Shown: in pieces, positions 15,884 to 25,349 of the stretch
Position numbering within the stretch: position 1 is the first letter of the stretch
Layout: each line of letters starts with the position of its first letter
Notes under the pieces: model-generated
What the model was told of the DNA's origin: nothing
The model's database searches: none
What the model saw: only the letters and a program-made list of their open reading frames with translations
Source: NORP309 sp964352735
GTDB lineage: Bacteria > Pseudomonadota > Gammaproteobacteria > Xanthomonadales > Marinicellaceae
Reading direction: 5' to 3'
Assembly (NCBI GenBank): GCA_964352735.1
Contig: CAYGTC010000062.1
Span: forward strand, 1 to 25,602
DNA length: 25,602 bases
Made by a program: the position numbers and the translations under genes

Positions 15884-17189
15884 TCACAGCATACGTTTTA
15901 TGTTGACGCATTCGGTTGTCAGCCTCATCATAGTCAGCGCTATTTTGACGGTTTTTGCTTTGTTGCAAATGTTTTTTGCTCATGCGAGTAACAGCCATGG
16001 ACAAGCCACATTAGGAATGCTTGCCATTAATGTCATCATCTCCATTTATTTTGGCATTTATTTTGCCGGTGGGTTGAACAAACTCAAGCAAAATTACCTT
16101 TGGCAAGTGAATACAAAATACCGAAATACCCTAATGATGGCTTTTTTAATCATGTTAGGCATTGTTAACCTTCTGCAAGTGCCCTTTTTATATCTGAACT
16201 TGCACTTTTCTGCTGCGATTTTTTTGATGCCATTTTGTATTGCCATTTTTGCTTCGCAATTGGTGCTGGGAAAAAACATCGTTTACAAAGTTTTGATTCC
16301 CGCCATCCCTTTTTTGCTTTTACAATTGATGAAAGTTGGTGTCAGTTTCAATAACGTTTTGATACTCATCTTTGCCAATTGCATTGCTGTCATTATTGCC
16401 ATGTATTGTGGTTTTTTGCAAAAAGGCATCAACCAAAAAACGTATCAGGACATTGGTTTTAGAAACAACACATTGGTTCAATCGACAGGCTTAAATTTTA
16501 AATGGTTAACCATTATCAATCACCAGTTAAGCCGATTTATTACCAGCTCCATCAGTAAATCCCCATCCACCATTGATTTGGCAGTGATCATGCCTCATAC
16601 AAAGTTGGCAATATATACGATTTTTTATTTGATTCTGATGGCGTTTTTTGTCTCAATCAGTGAAAGTAAACAAGTCAATCTCATCCAAGGATTCGCGCCA
16701 TTATTTTTGGCCTCTTATGCTGTTAATCTGATCATGGAAACATCACATTTAATCAAGCAAACTAAAATGATTGCACATACATTTAATGGACATCAGCAAT
16801 TAAAAAGTCAGATTCTATTTGCCTTTGACAAGGCCATGCTTTTTAACATTATGGTATTCAGTGTAGGTGTTTATCTGTTGTGCCATTTCCTTGCTATCGA
16901 CATCAACTATTCATTTTTATTTTTGATGTTACTGGTCACTACTGGTATTATTTTGGCTTATTCGCCATTGTTATTGTGCTTTAACTGGCTGAACATTACA
17001 TTCTCCCTGATAGCTGTGGCCATGATTTATGCCTTATCGGTTTTTTATGCGATCCGGTGGTTTAAAGACTTTCATGATTCTGGCGCAATTTTGCTATTTA
17101 TGTCACTGCTTTTTGTGTTCTGTTTATTGCTGCGGGCATTGACACAATGGGTATTTTGGCAACGACCATTTGAGCAATTATTAAAATAA
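15870..17189 (+). CDS. ABC transporter membrane protein (permease)
   Basis: A 439-residue integral membrane protein with about ten to twelve hydrophobic helices, for example around 18-36, 48-66, 88-110, 112-130, 140-155 and 160-180, then a soluble loop, and a second set from about 245 to 430. No recognised family motif is visible, but position and overlap with the ATPase gene make it the transmembrane partner. The overlap places its ATG 14 bases inside the ATPase gene, preceded by GGAGG in TTTGGAGGTCAGC, a strong ribosome-binding site. No solute-binding protein accompanies the pair, which favours export or sensing over import. It closes the regulator-ATPase-permease operon. Confidence 0.85.
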   Translation: MQAINHSIRFMLTHSVVSLIIVSAILTVFALLQMFFAHASNSHGQATLGMLAINVIISIYFGIYFAGGLNKLKQNYLWQVNTKYRNTLMMAFLIMLGIVNLLQVPFLYLNLHFSAAIFLMPFCIAIFASQLVLGKNIVYKVLIPAIPFLLLQLMKVGVSFNNVLILIFANCIAVIIAMYCGFLQKGINQKTYQDIGFRNNTLVQSTGLNFKWLTIINHQLSRFITSSISKSPSTIDLAVIMPHTKLAIYTIFYLILMAFFVSISESKQVNLIQGFAPLFLASYAVNLIMETSHLIKQTKMIAHTFNGHQQLKSQILFAFDKAMLFNIMVFSVGVYLLCHFLAIDINYSFLFLMLLVTTGIILAYSPLLLCFNWLNITFSLIAVAMIYALSVFYAIRWFKDFHDSGAILLFMSLLFVFCLLLRALTQWVFWQRPFEQLLK

Positions 17190-17199
17190 TTGTTTTCCA

Positions 17200-17228
17200 T
17201 TGTTCAACCTGCCAAAACGGTTGAACAA
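17200..17228 (+). terminator. Hairpin after the permease gene
   Basis: TTGTTCAACC (17200-17209) pairs perfectly with GGTTGAACAA (17219-17228) around a 9-base loop, 10 bases after the permease stop. There is no T-run downstream on the plus strand, so it is a plausible but not canonical intrinsic terminator. Confidence 0.5.
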
Positions 17229-17258
17229 CAACTCAATGACATTTTATGTCAAAAACCA

Positions 17259-17387
17259 TTAGGCCAATGGTCACGAATTGTATTGAATACTTGTTAATTC
17301 AGCGCTATCAGTGACCAATAGCCTATTGTTCTCATCTGATTTTGGCATTAATCTAATTTAAGTCTCAATTTTGTGGAATAAAAAACC
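17259..17387 (+). promoter_or_regulatory. Leader and promoter region of the second ABC operon
   Basis: TTAGGC and TGGTCAC (17259-17274) pair imperfectly with GTGACCA and GCCTA (17311-17325), giving a long-range inverted repeat with perfect 7-bp and 5-bp arms. A weak promoter follows: TTGTTC (17326-17331), 17 bases, TAATCT (17349-17354). GGAA lies about 9 bases before the ATG at 17388. No YtrA-type dyad is present, so this operon is probably not controlled by the upstream regulator. Confidence 0.35.
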
Positions 17388-18284
17388 ATGCTTAAAATCA
17401 ACAATTTATCGAAAACTTACAGCAATGGAGTCAAAGCCATTAATGGTGTTAACTTAGAACTCAATCATGGCATGTTTGGTTTGCTTGGCCCCAATGGTGC
17501 AGGTAAATCATCTCTCATGAGAACCTTGGCAACGCTACAACAACCCGATACCGGATCAATTACTTTTAATGAAATTAATGTGCTGACTCAACCACAAGAT
17601 TTGCGATTGAAATTGGGTTATTTGCCACAAGACTTTGATGTCTACCCACGCATCAGCGCACTTGATCTGTTAAATCATATGGCCATATTAAAAGGCATCA
17701 ATAATAAAAAAAACAGGCAAGAAGCAGTTGATGCATTGCTTTACCAAACCAATCTGTATGAAGACAGAAAAAAAGCCGTCAGTTCTTTTTCAGGAGGCAT
17801 GAAACAACGATTCGGTATTGCACAAGCATTATTGGGCGACCCTCAACTGATCATTGTTGATGAACCCACAGCTGGATTGGACCCACAAGAACGCAATCGT
17901 TTTCATAATTTATTGTCTGATCTTGGTGAAAACAAAGTGGTGATTCTCTCTACTCATATTGTTGATGATGTTGAAGAGTTGTGTTCTGAATTTGCAATTT
18001 TAGCCAATGGGTCAATTCAGGTGATCGGCAATCCGCATGAATTAACACATCAACTGGACAATCGCATTTGGAAAAAAGCCATTCATAAATCTGACATTGA
18101 TGAAGCCAGTGAAAAATATCAAGTCATTTCAACCAAATTAAAAGCGGGCCAAACACTGATACATGTGTTGTCAGATGCTGACTTGTCAATCGATGGTTTC
18201 AAAGCCGTTGTCCCCGATCTAGAAGATGTGTATTTTTCAACTTTATATAACAGCAAAAAATACCATACCAGCAAGGAGGGATAA
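17388..18284 (+). CDS. ABC transporter ATP-binding protein, partner of the permease-peptidase fusion
   Basis: A 298-residue ATPase with Walker A G34-PNGAG-K40-SS, Q-loop in GYLPQDF, signature FSGGM (134-138) followed by KQRFGIAQ, and Walker B LIIVDEP with D158 and E159. The switch His lies in LSTHIVDDVE. A C-terminal tail of about 80 residues ends in the element DLEDVYFSTLY, as in ABC-2 exporter ATPases. It ends 3 bases before the permease-peptidase gene, separated by AAGGAGG, so the two are tightly co-expressed. It should energise that membrane protein. The transported substrate is unknown. Confidence 0.93.
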   Translation: MLKINNLSKTYSNGVKAINGVNLELNHGMFGLLGPNGAGKSSLMRTLATLQQPDTGSITFNEINVLTQPQDLRLKLGYLPQDFDVYPRISALDLLNHMAILKGINNKKNRQEAVDALLYQTNLYEDRKKAVSSFSGGMKQRFGIAQALLGDPQLIIVDEPTAGLDPQERNRFHNLLSDLGENKVVILSTHIVDDVEELCSEFAILANGSIQVIGNPHELTHQLDNRIWKKAIHKSDIDEASEKYQVISTKLKAGQTLIHVLSDADLSIDGFKAVVPDLEDVYFSTLYNSKKYHTSKEG

Positions 18285-18287
18285 ATC

Positions 18288-21200
18288 ATGTTTTCACATT
18301 TAGCTCGATTTGAATTTCATTATTTTCGTAAACAACCCTCTTTCTACATAACATTTTTGATATTCTTTTTATTAACATTTGTTGCCATGATTGCTGAGAA
18401 TGTCTCGATTGGCGCCCCAGGCTCTAATGTGAACTTTAACTCTCCCCAAGCCATGACGCAAACCATGATTATCATGTCAATTATTGGCATGTTTCTTGTC
18501 GCCAATTTTGTTGGCAATACAGCTACCAGAGACTACCTGTTCAAAATGAATGGCATCATTCATAGCCTGCCAATTGCCAAAGGGCATTATTTGTGGGGCA
18601 GATTATTGGGCGCTACATTGTTTTGTTTATTGGTGTTCCTTGCCGTACCATTGGGTTCTCTGATAGGAAGCCTCTGGCCAACCGTTGACCCCGACAGGTT
18701 GGGACCCATCAGTTTAATGCCTTTTATGTCTGGTTATGCCATCTTCATCATTCCAAATTTCATATTTTGTTCTGTTTTATTTTATGCTTTTGCCAGTTTT
18801 ACGCGCTCGATGATGGGCATGTATCTCTCAGTGGTGGCATTTTTTGTACTGTACAGCATCTCAGGACGTTTATTAGATGACCCATCTATGATCACACTTG
18901 GCACCATGTTAGATCCATTTGGTCTCAGGGCCTTTTCTCAGGTGACACAGTATTGGACACCACATGAGATGAATACTCAAGCCGTTAGTTTTGAAGGTTT
19001 GATTGCAACCAACCGTTTAATATGGTTGACGATTTCTGCAACCATCATGGGTTTGAGTCATTATTTGATCAATATTCGTGCCACTGCAAAAATTAAAGCT
19101 AATAAAAAGAAAAACGTGTCAACAAAACCCAAAAACACAGAGGTTATTGCGATCACCCCAAGTCATTCGAATGCCTCACAATGGTTAAGATTCACCATGC
19201 GCACGCGATTTGAAATTGCTCAAGTAGTTAAAAGTCCAGCATTCATCATTTTATGTTTGATTTCCTTATTCAATTTATCAGCAATTTTCGTCTCTCCATC
19301 AGGAGCTTATGGAACCAATAATTGGCCATTGACCAGAAACATGACCACACTGATAGCCAATTCATTTTCTCTAATGATCATTGTTGTGATGACTTATTAT
19401 GCAGCTGAAGCTGTCTGGCGAGAAAAACAACAAGGCATTGGTGACATTGTGGAATCAACAGCCACTGAGAATTGGGTGTTGTATTTCCCCAAAGTTGTGG
19501 CTTTATTCTTGGTCATGTTTGTGCTGGTTGCCATTGGTGTTGGATTTTCAGTGCTCTATCAAGCTGGTAAAGGTTATTTGTTATTTGAATGGAGCGTATA
19601 TTTTTCCTTATTATTCTCGACCTTTTTGATCCCAATTTTAATGACATGTATTTTATCCATATTTTTCCAAATCATCTGCTCCAATAAATATATGGGCATG
19701 TTGGCTTTTGTCTTGTTTTCAATCAGTGCTTTGGTCATGGTGCAGTTAGGTTTTGAACACAATATGTGGAATTTTGCTGAATTGCCATCAGCAATTTACA
19801 GTGACTTGAATCAGTACGGCCACTTCACCCAATCCATTGTGGCTTACAATTTGTACTGGTTGGGCTTAACACTGGTATTGGTCACATTGGGCTACGGTTT
19901 ATATCGCCGAGGTACAGAATCTGATTTGAAATACCGATGGTCAATGTTGGCATCAAATTTAGGTAAATCAGGATTCGCCGTCATGGCCTGTGGAATTGTG
20001 TTATTTGTTGGTTTGGGCAGCTATATTTTTTATAACACGCGCATACTCAATGATTTCATCAGCACAGAACAAACCTTTGACTTACAAGCAGATTATGAGA
20101 AAAAATTCAAACCTTATGCAAATAAGTCATTGCCCAAAATCACTGATGTCAATGTTAAGGTCGATATCTATCCTGAACAACGCAAAGTAAATGCCGAAGG
20201 GTATTATATTATTGAAAACAAAACCGATGAAGACATTGATAAAGTATTGATTGGTTGGGATCAAAAAAGTCAGACCACCATCACCAGTGTTGATGCTCAA
20301 TTGCTTGATTATGACGAACGTTTTAAAATTGGTTGGTTAACATTCGATCCCGTATTAAAACCCGGACAAACGCGCACAATCAATTACATCACCACCAGAC
20401 ATGCGAAAGGATTTGTGGATAAAGACGCGGATAATAGCATTGTTGCCAATGGGTCGTTCATCAACAGTTTTACCTTATTGCCTTATCTGGGCTATCAATC
20501 AAGCTATGAAATGACTGACAGACAACAGCGCAAAAAACGAGAACTGCCCCCTGCCCAAAGGGCTGCAAAATTAGAAGACAGCTCCCGTTATCGTACCGGT
20601 TTTATTGGTAAATCTGCTGATTTTATTAATTTTGAAGCCACTGTTTCTACCAGTAAAGAGCAGTTTGCCATCACCCCAGGATATATACAAAGAGAATGGG
20701 TTGAGAATGATCGCCGATATTATCACTATAAAATGGATGCCCCCATTTTTAATTTTGTGGCATTTTTATCTGGACGATATGATCTATCAAAAGATCAACA
20801 CAATGGCATTAATATTGAAGTTTATCACCACAAAAACCATGATAAGAATGTACAACGCATGATCGATGCGGTGAAAGTTTCTCTGGATCACTACGAACAA
20901 GTATTTTCGCCTTATCAACATCAACAAGTGCGTATTATTGAATTTCCACGTTATGCGCAATTTGCGCAAAGTTTTTCCAATACCATTCCTTATTCTGAGG
21001 ACATTGGATTTGTGGCTGATTTAAGAGATGAAGATAAAATAGACTATGTCACCTTTGTTACCGCTCATGAAATGGGACATCAATGGTGGGGGCACCAAGT
21101 CATGCCAGCAGATGTACAGGGGGCTGCCGTATTGTCGGAATCATTATCTGAATATTCGGCTTATTTGGTCATGGAGAAGATCTATGGAGAGCATGGTTTA

Positions 21201-21857
21201 CGTAAATTTTTAAAATGGGAAATGGACAGATATCTGAAGGGCAGAAGCCAAGAAATTTTGGAAGAAATGCCATTGATGCGTGTAGAGAATCAAACTTATA
21301 TTCATTATGCAAAAGGCGGTGTGGTGATGTATTCTTTAAAGGACCGCTTGGGCGAAGAAGCATTTAACCGAGCTTTGAGGAATTTTTTACATGAATTTCA
21401 ATACAAGTCAGACCCTTATCCTACGACTTTGGATTTAATTCGTCACATCAAAGCAGTGGCCAACCACAAAGATTATGCCTTTATTGATGACATGTTCAGT
21501 AAAATCACTTTGTTTGATCTGAAAACCACTGAAGCCACTGCCAAAAAACTAGCAAACGGCAATTATCAAGTCTCTTTGACCATACAGGCTGAAAAAGTTT
21601 ATGCTGACGGCAAAGGTGAGGAAACCACAGTGGCCTTGGATGATGATTTTGATATTGGTATTTTTTCAAGTCATCCTGATAAAGCAGCAGATGATGATCA
21701 TGTCTTAAAGTTTGACAAACACCGCATTGTTTCAGGCGAAAATAAATTTGTTTTCGAAGTTAAGAAACTGCCAACTCATGCTGGAGTTGATCCATACATT
21801 AAGATGATTGACAGAAACTCAGATGACAATATGATTGCCATTGAATTAAAGGAATAA
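18288..21857 (+). CDS. ABC-2 permease fused to a periplasmic M1-type metallopeptidase
   Basis: A 1189-residue fusion. Residues 1-585 are membrane-embedded, with two ABC-2 permease-like halves (about 15-265 and 300-535) and a last helix at 563-583 (GFAVMACGIVLFVGLGSY). Residues 590-1189 should face the periplasm and form an M1-like gluzincin: HEMGH at 927-931 (zinc ligands H927, H931, general base E928), third ligand E951 in LSESL, and a probable catalytic Tyr Y1007 in HYAKGG. The spacing is HEXXH-x19-E, one residue longer than classical M1. The exopeptidase GAMEN motif is replaced by Q894-S-F-S-N898. Comparable fusions occur in Gammaproteobacteria and Bacteroidetes. AAGGAGG gives a strong ribosome-binding site. 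The role may be export coupled to processing of peptides, but substrate and even retained exopeptidase activity are unknown. Confidence 0.9.
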   Translation: MFSHLARFEFHYFRKQPSFYITFLIFFLLTFVAMIAENVSIGAPGSNVNFNSPQAMTQTMIIMSIIGMFLVANFVGNTATRDYLFKMNGIIHSLPIAKGHYLWGRLLGATLFCLLVFLAVPLGSLIGSLWPTVDPDRLGPISLMPFMSGYAIFIIPNFIFCSVLFYAFASFTRSMMGMYLSVVAFFVLYSISGRLLDDPSMITLGTMLDPFGLRAFSQVTQYWTPHEMNTQAVSFEGLIATNRLIWLTISATIMGLSHYLINIRATAKIKANKKKNVSTKPKNTEVIAITPSHSNASQWLRFTMRTRFEIAQVVKSPAFIILCLISLFNLSAIFVSPSGAYGTNNWPLTRNMTTLIANSFSLMIIVVMTYYAAEAVWREKQQGIGDIVESTATENWVLYFPKVVALFLVMFVLVAIGVGFSVLYQAGKGYLLFEWSVYFSLLFSTFLIPILMTCILSIFFQIICSNKYMGMLAFVLFSISALVMVQLGFEHNMWNFAELPSAIYSDLNQYGHFTQSIVAYNLYWLGLTLVLVTLGYGLYRRGTESDLKYRWSMLASNLGKSGFAVMACGIVLFVGLGSYIFYNTRILNDFISTEQTFDLQADYEKKFKPYANKSLPKITDVNVKVDIYPEQRKVNAEGYYIIENKTDEDIDKVLIGWDQKSQTTITSVDAQLLDYDERFKIGWLTFDPVLKPGQTRTINYITTRHAKGFVDKDADNSIVANGSFINSFTLLPYLGYQSSYEMTDRQQRKKRELPPAQRAAKLEDSSRYRTGFIGKSADFINFEATVSTSKEQFAITPGYIQREWVENDRRYYHYKMDAPIFNFVAFLSGRYDLSKDQHNGINIEVYHHKNHDKNVQRMIDAVKVSLDHYEQVFSPYQHQQVRIIEFPRYAQFAQSFSNTIPYSEDIGFVADLRDEDKIDYVTFVTAHEMGHQWWGHQVMPADVQGAAVLSESLSEYSAYLVMEKIYGEHGLRKFLKWEMDRYLKGRSQEILEEMPLMRVENQTYIHYAKGGVVMYSLKDRLGEEAFNRALRNFLHEFQYKSDPYPTTLDLIRHIKAVANHKDYAFIDDMFSKITLFDLKTTEATAKKLANGNYQVSLTIQAEKVYADGKGEETTVALDDDFDIGIFSSHPDKAADDDHVLKFDKHRIVSGENKFVFEVKKLPTHAGVDPYIKMIDRNSDDNMIAIELKE

Positions 21858-21904
21858 TGATTCTTAATGATCAAATTGACTGTTAATGATATTGTCGGTT
21901 TGAT

Positions 21905-21948
21905 AAAAACAAGGCACCGTTTAGTTAACCCAATCAACAGTGCCTTGT
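21905..21948 (-). terminator. Distal intrinsic terminator of the tricorn-type gene
   Basis: ACAAGGCAC (21940-21948 read on the minus strand) pairs with GTGCCTTGT (21909-21917). The stem is 9 bp with a 22-base loop and is followed directly by TTTT. On the plus strand the same hairpin lies about 50 bases after the permease-peptidase stop, so it may help terminate that gene too, but without a T-run. Confidence 0.65.
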
Positions 21949-22027
21949 CCATTCATTTAGTGATAGCTATTAGCTTTTTCCCGAGAGTCAACAGCCTTCA
22001 ATTGTTTGGAAGTCTATTAAAATTTAT

Positions 22028-22081
22028 AAAAAAACATCAACACCACAAGCCTTTGATCGAAACGAACACTTGTGGTGCTGA
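22028..22081 (-). terminator. Proximal intrinsic terminator of the tricorn-type gene
   Basis: Arms 22037-22049 and 22069-22081 form a 13-bp stem with a single mismatch; the core is CACCACAAG/CTTGTGGTG. On the minus strand seven T residues begin two bases after the stem. It lies 13 bases after the stop codon, the classical place and shape of a rho-independent terminator. Confidence 0.8.
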
Positions 22082-22094
22082 ATCTAGGGTGAGA

Positions 22095-25000
22095 TTAGAA
22101 TTCTTTTGGCGATGGCGGAGCCTTGATAGATGCTCTAGGATTTTGCTTAAGATCTTTAAGCAATTCTTGAACAGCCCTTTCTAAACTCGGATCTTTACCA
22201 GCAGCAACCAACTCAGGGCGATCGATCACTTCAATATCAGGTGTAACCCCTTCGTTCTCAACCGCCCACTTGCCATCTGTATCCATAAATCTGAAGGTTG
22301 AAGCCAATAATAAACCACCATCAGCCAAAGAGGGATTACCACTGATGCCAATCAAACCGCCCCAAGTACGTGTGCCAATGATCTTACCCATTCCCAGTTT
22401 TCGGAAATAATATGGCAAAGCGTCTCCGCCGGAGGAAGATTGCCCATTAACCAACATAACTTTGGGACCATCATGCGCTATCAGTGGATCGGCATAAGGC
22501 TCCTGGCCTCTTCTTTTCCAGTAATTTAAGGTTTTTCTGGCCAGTAATCTGATCATATGATCAGGTATGAAACCACCACCGTTATAACGATCGTCAATGA
22601 TTAAGGCATCTTTTCCAATTTGTGGTAAGAACTGCTTAAATAATTCTTTGTTGCCTGCTTGCGCTGTATTGGGCAAATGAATGTAACCAATGCGGCCACC
22701 TGAAAGTTCATCAACCATCTTCATGCGTTCTGCTACCCAGTCCAAATAACGCAATTGTGTCTCTGACTTAATCGGTTTAATCGTGACATCCCAGCTGCCG
22801 TTTTTTCTTGGCTTATCATTCAGCGTTACTGTTATAAAACGTTCTGCACTGTACTCTAATAAGACATAAAGGTTTTGGTGGGTTGTCGTACTGACGCCAT
22901 CAATGGCAATGATGTAATCGCCTGCTTTGGCCTTAATACCTGGCTCTGTCAGTGGCGAACGACGCTCAGCAATCCAGTTCTCTCCAGCAAATATTTTATC
23001 AATTTTAAAATATCCTGAGTTATCTCTACTGAAATCAGCACCCAATAAACCATTATCATGGCGTTCGACTACCGGTTGATCTCCGGCATTAACATAGATG
23101 TGTCCTGCATTGAGTTCACCAGCAATTTCTCCGAAAATGTAATCCAAATCGGTACGGTGTGTAACCGCGTCAACCCATGATTGGTATTTTTGCTTGATCT
23201 TATCCCAGTCATTGCCATGTGTATTGGGATCATAAAACCAATCTCTCAAAATGCGCCAACCATCAACATACATTTGCTGCCATTCTGTTTTAGGATCAAT
23301 GGTGGCAACTAAGTCACTTAAATCCAACTTATGTTCATTAAAACTTTGTGATTCCGCAGCATTGACTATTGCATAATCCTGTCCTTTGGCTACCAGAATT
23401 TTTTCTCCATCAGCCGATAATTGATATCTAGAGACTTTTTCCAAAACTGTTTTAACTTGATCTTTCTTAGTTAAATCAACCATTTTTAACGCATTGGATC
23501 CATTGCGCTCAACCACAAAAACTGAGGAATCATTGACTTGCAAGTTACTGTAATCACCTGCTTTTAATGGTAATGCCGTGATTCTATTTTTGAACCCTTC
23601 GACATCAATCTTAACTGAAACTGTTGCATTATTTTCTTCAGCACCATCTGTTTCTTCATTCCCTTGTACTTCATCACTGATGAAAGGGTATAAACTGTCT
23701 GCTTGTGGGTTCAATTGAGCAGCATAAACTCGAGTGGCCTTGGCATAGAGGTAACTGTCTTCATAACTGCTGAAGGTTAAATTATAGTCTCTATTTGACA
23801 AGAAAAACAAATAATGACCGTGCTGACCAAACACAGGTGAATAATCACTGGTAAATTCATTTGTTAGTTGAATGGCTTGCTTCTTTTTCAGGTCATAAAC
23901 CCAAATGCTACCAAAACCATTTTTTTCTGCTTTAGTATAACTGAGCCACAGGCTGTCTGGAGACCAACTGTAATCTTGTATATCATTGCGGGTCGATTGA
24001 TCGGTTTTTTGCAGTTTACCATCAGTGATGTTCAAGACCCATAGCACATGATTAATGTCTGAGAAAGCCAGTTTTTGGCTATCAGGTGACCATACAGGTG
24101 TAAATCGCCACACTTTCCCATCAGTGGTCAGGCGCTTTTCTTTATAAGCGTTTTCTCTGTCCCTGATATACACTTCATATTCACCAGTTTTGTCACTGAG
24201 ATAAGCGATATAACGCCCATCTGGTGACCAGCTGGCTGAAATTTCCCGTGCTTTTGGCGTGCGTGAAACATTGCGGATTTGACCATTTTTTGCAGGTATC
24301 GTTAACAATTCTCCACGCGCGCCAACCACCACTCTTTTACCATCATGAGAGATGTCCATGGATTCGATATTAGACTTGAGGTTTTTCTGTGCTGCAATCA
24401 AACCTCTGGGATTACCAGCAATATCAATGGTTAATTGTTTACTGGTATTGGCTTGTGGGTCATATCGCCACAAGTAACCATTGTTTTCATAAATGATGGC
24501 CTCTGGCCCGGCAGATGCCCATAAGGCATCATAGGTGTCATGAGTGGTTATTTTTTGTGGTTGTGCATTCTTTTTATAACGATACAAATTGATCGTATAA
24601 TCTCTATCACTCAGGAAATAAATGTCATCTCCTACCCACATTGGATGGTTATCAGTACCATCATGGGTTGTTAATCGCTCGCTGCTGTTATTCACCAGAT
24701 CATATAACCAAACATCTTGTGCTCGACCACCACGATACCTTTTCCAGGTTCTGAACTCACGATCTATGGGTGTGTAGACAAAATGCTTACCGTTTGGTGA
24801 CAACATACCGCCACCAGTTTCTGGTATCGCCATCGGTTGTGCTAACCCGCCATCAATTGGAACCAAATACGGTTGGCCCATCCTCGGTCCCCATGGAAGT
24901 CGATTGGCTCTGACCACCACGTGCTGGTCATCTGGCGCCCAATCCATGATTCTGTAGTCATAACCGCCTCTTGGAGGCATTGGACCCACATCATTGTACC

Positions 25001-25349
25001 AAGTCAATTGTTTTAAACCACTGCCATCAAGGTTCATGATGTACACCTGTCTGCTACCCGTATATTCAGCCGAGAAAGCAATTTTGTCACCCGATCGCGA
25101 AAACTTAGGGAAAACCTCAAAACCTTTATCCGAAGTCAATCGGGTTGCATGACCAGAATTTATATCTGCAATATAAATGTCTCCAGCATAGACAAAAGTG
25201 ACTTTGTCTTTGTGAATGTCAGCATAGCGCATTAATCTAACATTATCTTTTGCATTCACAAAAAAGGAAAACATGAGTGTAATGCACATAAATAACAAGT
25301 GTTTATTCAATCGACATTGCGGGATTAAAGGGGAAGGTGAGTTATTCAT
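22095..25349 (-). CDS. Secreted tricorn-type S41 family serine protease
   Basis: A 1084-residue protease with a probable signal peptide (hydrophobic core 17-31, cleavage near A33). Two beta-propellers follow: about 40-320 with TolB/WD-like strands such as YVMNLDGSG, KHFVYTP and WLYDLVNNSSERLT, and about 325-640 with repeated W-SPD motifs. The peptidase part contains H711 (in DPNTHGNDW), a PDZ domain (about 790-860, around KAGDYIIAIDGV), the nucleophile S973 (in NGQSSSGGDALPYYF) and E1033 (in VENEGVTPDIEV), matching the residues expected of tricorn proteases. The tricorn of Thermoplasma is cytoplasmic and forms hexamers that pass peptides to aminopeptidases; here the signal peptide puts it in the periplasm. 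RBS AAGAGG is 10 bases from the ATG. It converges on the M1-type fusion gene, which may process its products. Confidence 0.93.
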   Translation of the reverse strand: MNNSPSPLIPQCRLNKHLLFMCITLMFSFFVNAKDNVRLMRYADIHKDKVTFVYAGDIYIADINSGHATRLTSDKGFEVFPKFSRSGDKIAFSAEYTGSRQVYIMNLDGSGLKQLTWYNDVGPMPPRGGYDYRIMDWAPDDQHVVVRANRLPWGPRMGQPYLVPIDGGLAQPMAIPETGGGMLSPNGKHFVYTPIDREFRTWKRYRGGRAQDVWLYDLVNNSSERLTTHDGTDNHPMWVGDDIYFLSDRDYTINLYRYKKNAQPQKITTHDTYDALWASAGPEAIIYENNGYLWRYDPQANTSKQLTIDIAGNPRGLIAAQKNLKSNIESMDISHDGKRVVVGARGELLTIPAKNGQIRNVSRTPKAREISASWSPDGRYIAYLSDKTGEYEVYIRDRENAYKEKRLTTDGKVWRFTPVWSPDSQKLAFSDINHVLWVLNITDGKLQKTDQSTRNDIQDYSWSPDSLWLSYTKAEKNGFGSIWVYDLKKKQAIQLTNEFTSDYSPVFGQHGHYLFFLSNRDYNLTFSSYEDSYLYAKATRVYAAQLNPQADSLYPFISDEVQGNEETDGAEENNATVSVKIDVEGFKNRITALPLKAGDYSNLQVNDSSVFVVERNGSNALKMVDLTKKDQVKTVLEKVSRYQLSADGEKILVAKGQDYAIVNAAESQSFNEHKLDLSDLVATIDPKTEWQQMYVDGWRILRDWFYDPNTHGNDWDKIKQKYQSWVDAVTHRTDLDYIFGEIAGELNAGHIYVNAGDQPVVERHDNGLLGADFSRDNSGYFKIDKIFAGENWIAERRSPLTEPGIKAKAGDYIIAIDGVSTTTHQNLYVLLEYSAERFITVTLNDKPRKNGSWDVTIKPIKSETQLRYLDWVAERMKMVDELSGGRIGYIHLPNTAQAGNKELFKQFLPQIGKDALIIDDRYNGGGFIPDHMIRLLARKTLNYWKRRGQEPYADPLIAHDGPKVMLVNGQSSSGGDALPYYFRKLGMGKIIGTRTWGGLIGISGNPSLADGGLLLASTFRFMDTDGKWAVENEGVTPDIEVIDRPELVAAGKDPSLERAVQELLKDLKQNPRASIKAPPSPKEF

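Larger units (their letters stand above)
21858..22094. other. Intergenic region between convergent peptidase genes
   Basis: A 237-base gap holding two strong inverted repeats, each followed on the minus strand by a T-run and listed separately as terminators. No convincing gene is present. Confidence 0.7.

Noticed and set aside
21867..22184. 105-residue plus-strand open frame after the permease-peptidase gene
   Set aside because: It overlaps both terminator hairpins and the end of the convergent protease gene and has no recognisable protein features or ribosome-binding site.
14604..25349. Single transcription unit covering both ABC systems
   Set aside because: A hairpin, a 198-base gap and a separate promoter candidate divide them, and no YtrA-type dyad precedes the second operon.
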